64,000 bases of DNA from positions 62,001-126,000 of the forward strand of contig NZ_VZOV01000006.1 in the NCBI RefSeq assembly GCF_008801915.1, in the 5' to 3' direction. The DNA is from Cupriavidus gilardii. GTDB taxonomy: Bacteria > Pseudomonadota > Gammaproteobacteria > Burkholderiales > Burkholderiaceae. Numbering within the stretch: position 1 is the stretch's first letter; every line of letters starts with the position of its first letter. Position numbers and translations under genes: made by a program. Under the pieces are notes generated by a model. It made no database searches and was not told the DNA's origin. It saw nothing but the letters and a program-made list of their open reading frames with translations. Below, one piece after another: positions 1-7,277 of the stretch.

Positions 1-335
1 CGATCTCGATGGAAACGCCGATCGGCGACGACGACGACTCCCATCTGGGCGACTTCATCGAGGACACCAACACGCTGGCGCCCGCCGAGGCCGCGCTGCA
101 CGGCTCGATGCGAGACGTGGTCAAGGACGTGCTCGACTCGCTGACGCCGCGCGAAGCCAAGGTGCTGCGCATGCGCTTCGGCATCGAAATGAGCACCGAC
201 CACACGCTGGAAGAGGTCGGCAAGCAGTTCGATGTCACCCGTGAACGGATCCGCCAGATCGAGGCCAAGGCACTGCGCAAGCTGCGCCACCCGAGCCGCT
301 CCGACAAGCTGAAGAGCTTCCTGGAAGGCAGCTGA
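1..335 (+). CDS. rpoD: RNA polymerase primary sigma factor RpoD (sigma-70), C-terminal end only
   Basis: This is the last ~111 codons of the housekeeping sigma factor; the reading frame is already open at base 3 and the gene begins outside the window. The visible part ends in sigma region 4. The stretch from about codon 64 of the fragment ([28 protein letters not shown]) is the region 4.2 helix-turn-helix that reads the -35 element, followed by the usual short tail ending KSFLEGS. The upstream part ([10 protein letters not shown], then [14 protein letters not shown]) is regions 3.2 to 4.1. Stop TGA at 333. The near-invariant helix sequence makes the identification very safe. Confidence 0.97.
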   Translation, partial: ISMETPIGDDDDSHLGDFIEDTNTLAPAEAALHGSMRDVVKDVLDSLTPREAKVLRMRFGIEMSTDHTLEEVGKQFDVTRERIRQIEAKALRKLRHPSRSDKLKSFLEGS

Positions 336-394
336 TAGAACTGGATTGACCGCCGCATGTTTCCGAAGTAGAGCGGCGGTTCGAATCGGTTTCG

Positions 395-473
395 GGGCCT
401 CTAGCTCATGCCTGGTTAGAGCAGTGGACTCATAATCCATTGGTGCCGTGTTCGACTCACGGGAGGCCCACCA
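395..473 (+). tRNA. tRNA-Ile2, anticodon CAU (lysidine-modified type)
   Basis: A complete cloverleaf is visible: acceptor GGGCCTC (395-401) pairs with GAGGCCC (463-469), discriminator A470, encoded CCA 471-473. The D stem is GCTC/GAGC, the anticodon arm is GTGGA-CTCATAA-TCCAT with CAT at 431-433, and the T arm is CCGTG-TTCGACT-CACGG. A CAU anticodon could be Met or Ile2. The acceptor pairs C4-G69 and C5-G68 are the determinants TilS uses to pick tRNA-Ile2, while elongator tRNA-Met usually has U4-A69/A5-U68, so Ile2 (reads AUA after lysidine modification) is preferred. Automatic annotation often labels such genes tRNA-Met. It sits 60 bp behind rpoD. Confidence 0.88.
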
Positions 474-480
474 CTGTAGT

Positions 481-517
481 AAAAAGGGGTTACGTGCAAA
501 CGTAACCCCTTTTTGTT
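481..517 (+). terminator. Strong rho-independent terminator after the tRNA gene
   Basis: Perfect 15-bp inverted repeat 481-495 / 500-514 (AAAAAGGGGTTACGT, loop GCAA) followed by T residues; the A/T ends of the stem also give a poly-A run on the other strand, so it could work in both directions. It ends the rpoD-tRNA transcript. Confidence 0.9.
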
Positions 518-518
518 G

Positions 519-592
519 GTGCTCCGTCATTGGCTCCGTCATTGGCTTCGGCACTGGCCTGAGCACTGGCTTGAGCACTACCTTCGGCACCG
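519..592 (+). repeat. Imperfect 12-bp tandem repeat (about 6 copies)
   Basis: Units read GCTCCGTCATT, GGCTCCGTCATT (then ATTGGCTTCGGCACT-like variants), GGCCTGAGCACT, GGCTTGAGCACT, ACCTTCGGCACC, in 12-bp register. It fills the space between the tRNA terminator and the KTSC gene and shares no obvious sequence with the other tandem arrays in the window. Confidence 0.65.
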
Positions 593-608
593 GATGAGAA
601 CGACAGCC

Positions 609-827
609 ATGCACCTCGATCCCGTCGAATCGTCCGTCGTGGCCGCCATCGGCTACGACTACCGCAAGCGCGTACTTGGCATCGAGTTCGTCAGCGGCAA
701 GCTCTACCACTATCTCGACGTCCCGGCCAGCGTGTACCGCGATTTCATGGACGCCGACTCCAAGGGCGGATACTTCAACGACTACATCCTCGGCGCCTAC
801 GAATACGAGCCCATCCGCGAACCATGA
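609..827 (+). CDS. KTSC domain-containing small protein
   Basis: 72 residues. The core (VAAIGYDYRKRVLGIEF, YHYLDVP, YFNDYILGAYEYE) matches the KTSC family, a short domain related to the C-terminal part of lysyl-tRNA synthetase, also found in phage and bacterial proteins; its function is unknown. Start at 609 was chosen because the family similarity begins right there; an ATG at 594 would add five residues (MRTTA). The open frame continues further upstream through the 12-bp repeat, but that part has no protein-like character. The stop overlaps the start of the next gene (ATGA at 824-827), so the two are probably translated together. Confidence 0.8.
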   Translation: MHLDPVESSVVAAIGYDYRKRVLGIEFVSGKLYHYLDVPASVYRDFMDADSKGGYFNDYILGAYEYEPIREP

Positions 828-1615
828 TGCAGACCCACGCGATCGACACGAAGCGAACCCCCGAGCGGACCGCTCAGCGAACCCTGAACCGCCGCCTCTT
901 TCTCCTGACCTGGTGTGCCGGCCTTCCAGGCGTGATCGTCATGGCCTGGCTGGGCGTGCCGGTGCTGCTGCAGCACCAGGCCCTTCCCGTGCCGATGTGG
1001 ATGGTGAGCCTGGCCAGCGGCGTGCAGAGCGCGCTGTTGCTCGCGCTGGCGGCCTTCGCCGGTGCCCGGCTCGCCGGCAAGGCCGGGCTGCGGGCGCCGG
1101 CCATGGCCGAGCTGGCGGCGGGCCGGGCGCCGTGGGGCGCGTTGCGTCCGCAGTGCTTGCCGGGCTTGATAGGAGGCCTGCTTGCCGGCGTATTGCTGTG
1201 GGGTTTGATCGCGACCGCGCCGCAAGCGGCGGCGCCGATTCACGGCGCGACGATGCCGCTGGCCGTGCGGCTGCTGTACGGCGGCGTGACCGAGGAAGTC
1301 CTGGTCCGATGGGGGCTGATGAGCCTGCTGGTGTGGGCGCTGTGGCGCGTATTCCGACGCGGTGCCGCCAACCCCGGCGCGGGGCTGGCCTGGATCGCGA
1401 TCGCGCTCGGCGCGGTGGTGTTCGGCCTCGCGCATCTGCCCGCCGCGGCAGGGCTGGCCGGAGCGCTGACGTGGCCGGTCGTGCTGCATCTGACCGCGGC
1501 CAACGCGGCCTTCGGTGTGATCGCGGGCTTCCTGTTCTGGCGCTACGGCCTCGAGGCGGCGATCTTTGCCCACGTGGTGGCGCACCTGACGCTGGCCGCG
1601 ATGGTCGGCAGGTAA
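824..1615 (+). CDS. CPBP-family intramembrane metalloprotease
   Basis: 263 residues, very hydrophobic, with about six or seven predicted membrane segments after a charged N-terminal ~22 residues. The CPBP (CAAX protease and bacteriocin-processing) signature is present: EExxxR at residues 157-162 (TEEVLVR), the second motif FGLAH with His204, and His250/His254 in the last membrane helix (FAHVVAH). These residues bind the catalytic metal in the family. Bacterial members are linked to processing or immunity in peptide systems, but many, like this one, have no known substrate. ATGA overlap with the KTSC gene indicates coupling. The last codons run into an 11-bp tandem repeat. Confidence 0.85.
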   Translation: MMQTHAIDTKRTPERTAQRTLNRRLFLLTWCAGLPGVIVMAWLGVPVLLQHQALPVPMWMVSLASGVQSALLLALAAFAGARLAGKAGLRAPAMAELAAGRAPWGALRPQCLPGLIGGLLAGVLLWGLIATAPQAAAPIHGATMPLAVRLLYGGVTEEVLVRWGLMSLLVWALWRVFRRGAANPGAGLAWIAIALGAVVFGLAHLPAAAGLAGALTWPVVLHLTAANAAFGVIAGFLFWRYGLEAAIFAHVVAHLTLAAMVGR

Positions 1616-1662
1616 GCGGCAGGCGAGCGGCAGGCGAGCGGCAGGTCAGCGGCAGGTCAGCG
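1604..1662 (+). repeat. 11-bp tandem repeat (about 5 copies)
   Basis: Unit AGCGGCAGG(CG/TC): copies at 1615, 1626, 1637 and 1648, plus partial copies on both sides. The first partial copy overlaps the last codons of the CPBP gene, so the array may have grown from the end of that gene. Confidence 0.75.
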
Positions 1663-1759
1663 TCCCTCGGCCGACGAAGCCCCATGTTAGACTCGCCGCC
1701 GATCCCCGGCCGCATGCGCCGGCGACGTCCAGATTCCGACCCTTCCCCGACACCCCACC

Positions 1760-4141
1760 GTGGTCCCGCCGCAGCACGGCTTCATCCTGACCCGCCATTG
1801 GCACGACACGCCGGCCGGCACCGAGATCGAAATCTGGTTGGTCACCGATGACGGTCCGCGGCGCCTGCGCCTGCCGCCGCAGCCGTGCGTCGCCTTCATT
1901 CCCGAGGAACAGCAGCCGCGCGCCGATGCCTTGCTGCGCGGCGAGCCGCAGGTCGAGCTCAAGCCGCTGGCGCTGAAGGACTTCCGCCTGCGTCCGGTCA
2001 CCGGCGTCTATTGCCGACACTACCGGCAGCTGCTTCGCATCGAGAAGACGCTGCGGCAGGCCGGCATCGACGTCTACGAGGCCGACATCCGTCCGCCAGA
2101 GCGCTATCTGATGGAGCGCTTCATCACCGCGCCGGTGCAGTTTTCCGGGCGGGCCGACGCCGACGGCGCGCTGGTCGACGTGCAGATCAAGCCCGCCGCC
2201 AGCTACCGCCCGCGGCTGCGCTGCGTGTCGCTCGATATCGAGACCAGCATGCAGGGCGACCTCTATTCGATCGCGCTGGAAGGCTGCGGCGACCGCACGG
2301 TGCTGATGCTTGGCCCGCCGACCGGCAGCGATGCCGGCACGCCAGATCCCCGCGTCGATTTCCACCTCGCATATTGCGACAGCCCCGCCGACATGCTGCA
2401 CCGGCTGATCGCCTGGTTCGACCGCCATGACCCTGACGCGATCATCGGCTGGAACCTGGTCCAGTTCGACCTGCGCGTGCTGCGCCAGCATGCCGAGCAG
2501 TGGAAGGTGCCGCTGCGCCTGGGCCGCGGCGGCGCGCCGCTCGAATGGCGGCAGCACGGCACGCGCGAGCACCATTACTTCGCCGCGCTGCCGGGCCGGC
2601 TGATCATCGACGGCATCGAGGCGATGCGCTCGGCGACCTGGAGCTTCGCCTCGTTCAGCCTGGAGTTCGTCGCGCGTTCGCTGCTGGGCGAGGGCAAGGA
2701 CATCGACGATCCGTACGACCGCATGGATGCGATCGACCGCATGTTCGCGACCGACAAGGCTGCGCTGGCGCGCTACAACCTGAAGGACTGCGAGCTGGTC
2801 ACGCGCATCTTCCACAAGGCCGAGCTGCTGCAGTTCCTGCTGGACCGCGCCACGGTCACGGGCCTGGAGGCCGATCGCAGCGGCGGCTCGGTGGCCGCCT
2901 TCACGCATCTGTATCTGCCGCGCATGCATCGGCTCGGCTATGTCGCGCCGAACCTGGGCGACCAGCCGGAGCAGGCCAGTCCCGGCGGCTTCGTGATGGA
3001 CTCGCGCCCCGGGCTGTACGACTCGGTGCTGGTGCTCGACTACAAGAGCCTGTATCCGTCGATCATCCGTACCTTCCTGATCGATCCGGTCGGGCTGGTC
3101 GAGGGCATGCACAGCGACGAGTCGGCCGCCACGGTGCCGGGCTTTCGCGGCGCGCGCTTCTCGCGCGTCAGCCACGCGCTGCCGGCCATCGTCGCCGAGA
3201 TCTGGCAGGGCCGCGATGCCGCCAAGCGCGACGGCAACAAGCCGCTGTCGCAGGCACTGAAGATCATCATGAACGCGTTCTACGGCGTGCTCGGCTCGAC
3301 CGGCTGCCGCTTCTTCGATGCGCGGCTGGCCTCGTCGATCACGATGCGCGGCCACGAGATCATGCGCAGGACGCGCGAGCTGGTCGAGGAACGCGGCTAT
3401 ACCGTGATCTACGGCGATACCGATTCGACCTTCGTCGCGCTCGGCCACCGCCACGCCGACGAGGAGGCGGACCGCATCGGCCGCGAGCTGGTCGCGCACA
3501 TCAACGGCTGGTGGCGCGAGCACCTGCGCGCGGCATACGGCCTCGACAGCGCGCTGGAGATCCAGTACGAGACCCACTACCGGCGCTTCCTGATGCCGAC
3601 CGTGCGCGGCGCCGAGGACGGCAGCAAGAAGCGCTATGCAGGGCTGGTGCGCGGCGCGGACGGCAGCGAGCAGATGGTGTTCAAGGGCCTGGAGGCGGTG
3701 CGCACCGACTGGTCGCCGCTGGCGCAGGCGTTCCAGCAGGAGCTGTATCGGCGCATCTTCCAGGGCGAGCCGTATGCCGACTATGTGCGCGATTACGTCG
3801 CGAAGCTGCTGAGCGGCGAGCTCGATGCGCTGCTGGTCTATCGCAAGCGCCTGCGCCGGCAGCTGGACGACTACCAGCGCAACGTGCCGCCGCATGTGCG
3901 CGCGGCGCGCGTCGCCGACGACTTCAACCGCGAGCGGGGCCGGCCGCTGCAATACCGGCAGGGCGCGTGGATCCAGTACGTGATGACGATCGCGGGGCCG
4001 GAACCGCTGGAAGTGCGCCGGGCCCCGATCGACTACGACCACTATCTGACCCGGCAGCTGCAGCCGGTCGCCGACGCGATCCTGCCCTTCGTCGGCGACG
4101 CCTTCGACAACGTGGTCAGCCGGCAGCTGGGGCTGTTCTGA
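1760..4141 (+). CDS. polB: DNA polymerase II (family B)
   Basis: 793 residues; the E. coli enzyme has 783. It aligns along its whole length with the enterobacterial protein, from FILTRHWHDTPAGTE at the N-terminus to YDHYLTRQLQPVAD and the C-terminal QLGLF, the kind of tail that binds the beta clamp. Exonuclease motif I is SLDIE (Asp159, Glu161). Polymerase motif A is LDYKSLYPSI near residue 427 and motif C is YGDTD at about 551-555, so both activities look intact. The role is error-prone or restart synthesis at damaged forks. GTG start at 1760 is preferred because similarity begins immediately after it. I find no LexA-type box in the ~100 bp upstream, so SOS control is not evident here. Confidence 0.96.
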   Translation: MVPPQHGFILTRHWHDTPAGTEIEIWLVTDDGPRRLRLPPQPCVAFIPEEQQPRADALLRGEPQVELKPLALKDFRLRPVTGVYCRHYRQLLRIEKTLRQAGIDVYEADIRPPERYLMERFITAPVQFSGRADADGALVDVQIKPAASYRPRLRCVSLDIETSMQGDLYSIALEGCGDRTVLMLGPPTGSDAGTPDPRVDFHLAYCDSPADMLHRLIAWFDRHDPDAIIGWNLVQFDLRVLRQHAEQWKVPLRLGRGGAPLEWRQHGTREHHYFAALPGRLIIDGIEAMRSATWSFASFSLEFVARSLLGEGKDIDDPYDRMDAIDRMFATDKAALARYNLKDCELVTRIFHKAELLQFLLDRATVTGLEADRSGGSVAAFTHLYLPRMHRLGYVAPNLGDQPEQASPGGFVMDSRPGLYDSVLVLDYKSLYPSIIRTFLIDPVGLVEGMHSDESAATVPGFRGARFSRVSHALPAIVAEIWQGRDAAKRDGNKPLSQALKIIMNAFYGVLGSTGCRFFDARLASSITMRGHEIMRRTRELVEERGYTVIYGDTDSTFVALGHRHADEEADRIGRELVAHINGWWREHLRAAYGLDSALEIQYETHYRRFLMPTVRGAEDGSKKRYAGLVRGADGSEQMVFKGLEAVRTDWSPLAQAFQQELYRRIFQGEPYADYVRDYVAKLLSGELDALLVYRKRLRRQLDDYQRNVPPHVRAARVADDFNRERGRPLQYRQGAWIQYVMTIAGPEPLEVRRAPIDYDHYLTRQLQPVADAILPFVGDAFDNVVSRQLGLF

Positions 4142-4198
4142 CTGTTCCAGCCGCCGGCGCGGCGTCGCGTCGGTTCAGGCGTTCGGTCGTTCGGACGT

Positions 4199-4885
4199 TC
4201 AGTTCGCCGCCACCGGCGCGATCGACTCGTGCGGCGTGGCGGTGCGCTGCGCGGCCTTGTGGACCATCGTGTAGGCGTAGTCGATGCCCATGCCGTAGGC
4301 GCCCGAATGTTGCTGCGCCAGGCCGATCACGGCGTCGTAGGTGCCGCGGCGCGCCCAGTCGCGCTGCCATTCCAGTGCGACCTGCTGCCAGGTCACCGGC
4401 ACCACGCCGGCCTGGATCATCCGCTGCATCGCGTAGTCGTGCGCTTCCTTCGATGTGCCGCCCGATGCGTCCGCCACCATGTAGATCTCGTAGTCGCCTT
4501 CGAGCATCGCGCTCAGCGCGAAGGTGGTGTTGCAGACCTCGGTCCACAGTCCCGCCACCACCACCTTGCGGCGGCCGTTGGCCTTCAGTGCGTCGCGCAC
4601 CTTCTGGTCGTCCCACGAGTTCATCGAGGTCCGCTCGAGCGTCTTCTGGTTCGGAAACACATCGAGCAGTTCGGGATAGGTGTAGCCCGAGAACGATTCG
4701 CTCTCGACCGTGGTGATGACGGTCGGAATCTCGAAGATCTTCGCAGCCTTGGCCAGGCCCACCACGTTGTTCTTCATCAGCTGGCGGTCCATCGACTGCA
4801 CGCCGAAGGCCATCTGCGGTTGGTGGTCGATGATGATCAGCTGGCTGTTTTCCGGGGTCAGGACTTCGAGCTTCGGGTTCGACAT
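4199..4885 (-). CDS. Isochorismatase-family cysteine hydrolase (YcaC-like)
   Basis: 228 residues, one cysteine-hydrolase domain. Asp20 (LIIIDHQPQMAFGV), a residue in the KTLERTSMNSW region and Cys118 (AGLWTEVCN) correspond to the Asp-Lys/Arg-Cys active site of the isochorismatase superfamily. The overall sequence, including ADASGGTSKEAHD and the C-terminal WQRDWAR, is closest to the YcaC group, whose substrate is unknown. A good Shine-Dalgarno (AAAGGAACC) precedes the ATG at 4885. A LysR gene on the same strand lies 170 bp upstream, but a link is only inferred. True isochorismate hydrolysis is unlikely, since no siderophore genes are nearby. Confidence 0.85.
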   Translation of the reverse strand: MSNPKLEVLTPENSQLIIIDHQPQMAFGVQSMDRQLMKNNVVGLAKAAKIFEIPTVITTVESESFSGYTYPELLDVFPNQKTLERTSMNSWDDQKVRDALKANGRRKVVVAGLWTEVCNTTFALSAMLEGDYEIYMVADASGGTSKEAHDYAMQRMIQAGVVPVTWQQVALEWQRDWARRGTYDAVIGLAQQHSGAYGMGIDYAYTMVHKAAQRTATPHESIAPVAAN

Positions 4886-5055
4886 GATGGTTCCTTTGGT
4901 GATATTTGGTGAAATTCGTTGAATCCTTCGCGGCGCGCCTTGCTTCGGTGTCGTGCTGCGATGGGGTGAACTATACGGACCAAAGGAACGAGAAAGCCGG
5001 CCAGTTTGCGAAACAGTTATTCAGTATTTTTGAATTACGATCCGGGCCGCTTGCA

Positions 5056-6009
5056 TCAGGAGCCGGCGCGGGCGTCAGCGGCCGTGCCGTCCCGCAGCGT
5101 CGCTCCCGGCCATTTCCCTTCGCGCACCAGCGCGCGCGCGACATCGGTCAGCACCACGCGCGCGGCCAATGCGGCGGGGGACAGCTCGTCGTCGTTGAGG
5201 CTGACCAGCAGGTTCGGCCGGACCGCGCGCTCGTCGAGCAGCGGCACGCTGGCGAGCCGGTCGCTGTGGGTGCGGGCCAGCGCCGCGCCGGGCTGGATGG
5301 TCGCGCCCAGACCTCCTTGTACCGCGTCCATCAGCACCGCTAGCCCATCGACCTCGGCGACGATGCGCGGCTGCGCTCTGGCTTCGTGAAAGCAGCTCGT
5401 CACCAGTGCGCGCAGGCCATGCGTGCCGCTGGGCAGCACCAGCGGCAGACTGGCCAGCGAGGCCATCGCGACGCCTTCGCCGTCGGGCATGCCGGCCAGC
5501 GAGCGCACGCCGATCACGAACAGCCGCTCGTCGAGCAGCGGTTGCACGGTCCAGCGCTGCGCGGGTTCGTCGTTGAACAGCATCGCCAGATCGATCTGGC
5601 GGGCGTTCAGCATCGAAGCGAGATAGCCCGACAGGCTTTCGACCATGCGCAGCCGCACGTCCGGGTAGCGCTCGGCCATTGCGCGCATGAAGGGCAGGCC
5701 GAGCACGCTGGCGGTGGTGGGGGCCAGCCCGACGCTGACATGGCCGGACAGGCGCGCGTGCCGCGCGGCCTCCGCGGCATCGTCGATATGCCGCAGCGCC
5801 AGTTGCGCCTGGCGCCAGAAGGCGAGGCCGGCATCGGTCGGCACCACGCCACTGGAGGTCCGCTGCAGCAGCCGCGTCGACAGTTCGCTCTCGAGTCGGC
5901 TGATCTGCTGGCTCAGCGCCGAGGTGACGACGCCCAGTTCGAGCGCCGCCTTGCCCATGCTGCCGTGCTGCACCACGGTGACGAAGTAGCGCAGTTGTCT
6001 GAGTTCCAT
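5056..6009 (-). CDS. LysR-family transcriptional regulator
   Basis: 317 residues. The N-terminal winged helix-turn-helix (MELRQLRYFVTVVQHGSMGKA, then ALSQQISRLESEL) is typical of LysR proteins, followed by an effector domain from about residue 90 (SGHVSVGLAPTTASVLGLPFM). The start at 6009 gives the standard MELRQLRYF beginning; the frame stays open another 99 codons upstream but that part is not protein-like. The domain resembles NAC/CbbR-like members, but the inducer cannot be told. It is transcribed towards the isochorismatase gene, a plausible target. Confidence 0.9.
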   Translation of the reverse strand: MELRQLRYFVTVVQHGSMGKAALELGVVTSALSQQISRLESELSTRLLQRTSSGVVPTDAGLAFWRQAQLALRHIDDAAEAARHARLSGHVSVGLAPTTASVLGLPFMRAMAERYPDVRLRMVESLSGYLASMLNARQIDLAMLFNDEPAQRWTVQPLLDERLFVIGVRSLAGMPDGEGVAMASLASLPLVLPSGTHGLRALVTSCFHEARAQPRIVAEVDGLAVLMDAVQGGLGATIQPGAALARTHSDRLASVPLLDERAVRPNLLVSLNDDELSPAALAARVVLTDVARALVREGKWPGATLRDGTAADARAGS

Positions 6010-6152
6010 GCCGGATCCGCCGTGATGCTGTTCAAAGGCCGAATGGTAGCGAAGATGCCGATCAACCCTACAGGCGGGTGATGTGCGCGGGCCAAACCTT
6101 GAGCAAGATAGCGGCCGTGGGCTCGAACGCATGTCGGCCCCGCTACCACTGT

Positions 6153-6190
6153 GCCCCGCAGCTCCCCGGCTTGCGGGGCTTTTTTTGTGT
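6153..6190 (+). terminator. Orphan plus-strand intrinsic terminator between two minus-strand genes
   Basis: Stem GCCCCGCA (6152-6159) with TGCGGGGC (about 6171-6178), followed by seven T. The T-run is on the plus strand, yet both neighbouring genes (LysR and IclR) are on the minus strand, so this end belongs to no recognised gene. See the matching finding. Confidence 0.6.
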
Positions 6191-6223
6191 TGAGCCCGAA
6201 TCCGGCGGGTGGGCGTTGCGCGC

Positions 6224-7009
6224 TCAGCGCGCGCGCAGCACCGCCTCGATTGCCGCGGCCGCCTCGCGCAGCGGCGACAGATAGCGCTCGACCAGCGTGC
6301 CGGCATCGCGGCTGCCGAGCACCATGCTGAAGCCCAGGCCGGCGACCACCTTGCCGGTCTGGTCGTGCAGCGGCACCGAGATGCCGGCGAAGCCGTCGAC
6401 CAGCTCGCTGACCAGCACGCAATGGCCGTCCTTGCGTACCTGCGCCAGCGTGGCGCGCAGCGCCTCGCGCGAATCGATGGTGAATGGCGTCAGCTTGCGC
6501 AGCTCCGCGTGGGCCAGGTAGCGCTCCAGCGCCCCGTCGTCCAGTCCGGCCAGCAGCACGCGGCCCAGCGAATGGGCGTAGGCCGGCATGCGCCGGCCGA
6601 TCGCCATGTCCACGCGCAGGATCTGGCGCGGCTCCTCGCGGGCGACCAGCACCACGGCGTCGTCGTCGAGCATGCCGACCGAACACGTCTCGCCGCAGCG
6701 GCTCGCCAGCGCACGCAGATGCGGCTGGGCCAGCCGCGGCAGGCTCATCGAGGCGAAATAGGCGTAGCCGAGCTCCATCACGCGCGGCGTCAGCGAAAAC
6801 TGCCGGCCGTTCTGCGCCAGATAGCCGTTGTGGTGCAGGGTCAACAGCAGCCGGCGCGCCGCCGCCCGCGTGACATCGAGCCGATCCGCGACGTCCTGCA
6901 TCGTCAGGCTCTCGACGCCGCTGGCGAACAGCCGCAGCAGCGCCAGCCCCTTGTTCAGGGAGTCGAGCAACTCATCCTTCTTCTGCGTCGGCGCCTCGGC
7001 TTCGGGCAT
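6224..7009 (-). CDS. IclR-family transcriptional regulator (PcaU/PobR type)
   Basis: 261 residues with the ATG at 7009 (MPEAEAPTQKKDELLDSLNKG). Residues ~14-75 form the winged helix (NKGLALLRLF..MQDVADRLDVTRAAARRLLLTL), then an IclR effector domain with SVGMLDDDAVVLVAR, AYAHSLGRVLLAG and a C-terminal FAGISVPLHD. A TTG start at 7066 would add 19 residues but is less likely. It is divergent from the CoA-transferase gene. A perfect palindrome at 7143-7158 between them suggests it controls that transcript and perhaps itself. Confidence 0.9.
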   Translation of the reverse strand: MPEAEAPTQKKDELLDSLNKGLALLRLFASGVESLTMQDVADRLDVTRAAARRLLLTLHHNGYLAQNGRQFSLTPRVMELGYAYFASMSLPRLAQPHLRALASRCGETCSVGMLDDDAVVLVAREEPRQILRVDMAIGRRMPAYAHSLGRVLLAGLDDGALERYLAHAELRKLTPFTIDSREALRATLAQVRKDGHCVLVSELVDGFAGISVPLHDQTGKVVAGLGFSMVLGSRDAGTLVERYLSPLREAAAAIEAVLRAR

Positions 7010-7102
7010 GGCGGGGATCCTGGAGGAGCGTTGAGGTGGCTTGAAGTGACGGGAAATATACGTCAAGCACGAATCGGGGCGATTTTAGTGCCGACTACGG
7101 GC

Positions 7103-7132
7103 TTGCGCGACCCGGCTGGTCGTCCGTATGAT
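7103..7132 (+). promoter_or_regulatory. Probable promoter of the CoA-transferase transcript
   Basis: -35 TTGCGC (7103-7108), 18-bp spacer, -10 TATGAT (7127-7132). Predicted start near 7139, immediately before the palindrome at 7143. Confidence 0.55.
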
Positions 7133-7142
7133 ACGGCGTTCC

Positions 7143-7158
7143 GCGAACAAATGTTCGC
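7143..7158. promoter_or_regulatory. Perfect palindrome, probable IclR operator
   Basis: GCGAACAAATGTTCGC: 6-bp arms, 4-bp centre. It lies just after the predicted transcription start of the CoA-transferase gene, a position suited to repression, and between the regulator and its divergent neighbour. Operator role is inferred. Confidence 0.6.
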
Positions 7159-7277
7159 AAAAGCCACAACGCGACTTTTCCGCCCGATTTTTACGCCGAC
7201 AAGCGCGCTCCGATGCCGGGCGCCGACGGCGACAGCGGCGCCCGCGGTTGGGGTGTGCCGACGCATCAGGAGACAGC

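Noticed and set aside
1663..1759. A LexA box in front of polB
   Set aside because: No CTGT-N8-ACAG or close variant is present in the intergenic region, so SOS control cannot be claimed.
1646..4042. A 798-codon open frame on the strand opposite polB
   Set aside because: Composition is His/Arg/Ala/Val/Gln-rich with no domain, and it mirrors the codon pattern of polB; in DNA this GC-rich such antisense frames arise by chance. The same holds for the long opposite frames at 7266-9311, 24358-24891, 40926-42887, 49119-52028 and 58397-60883.
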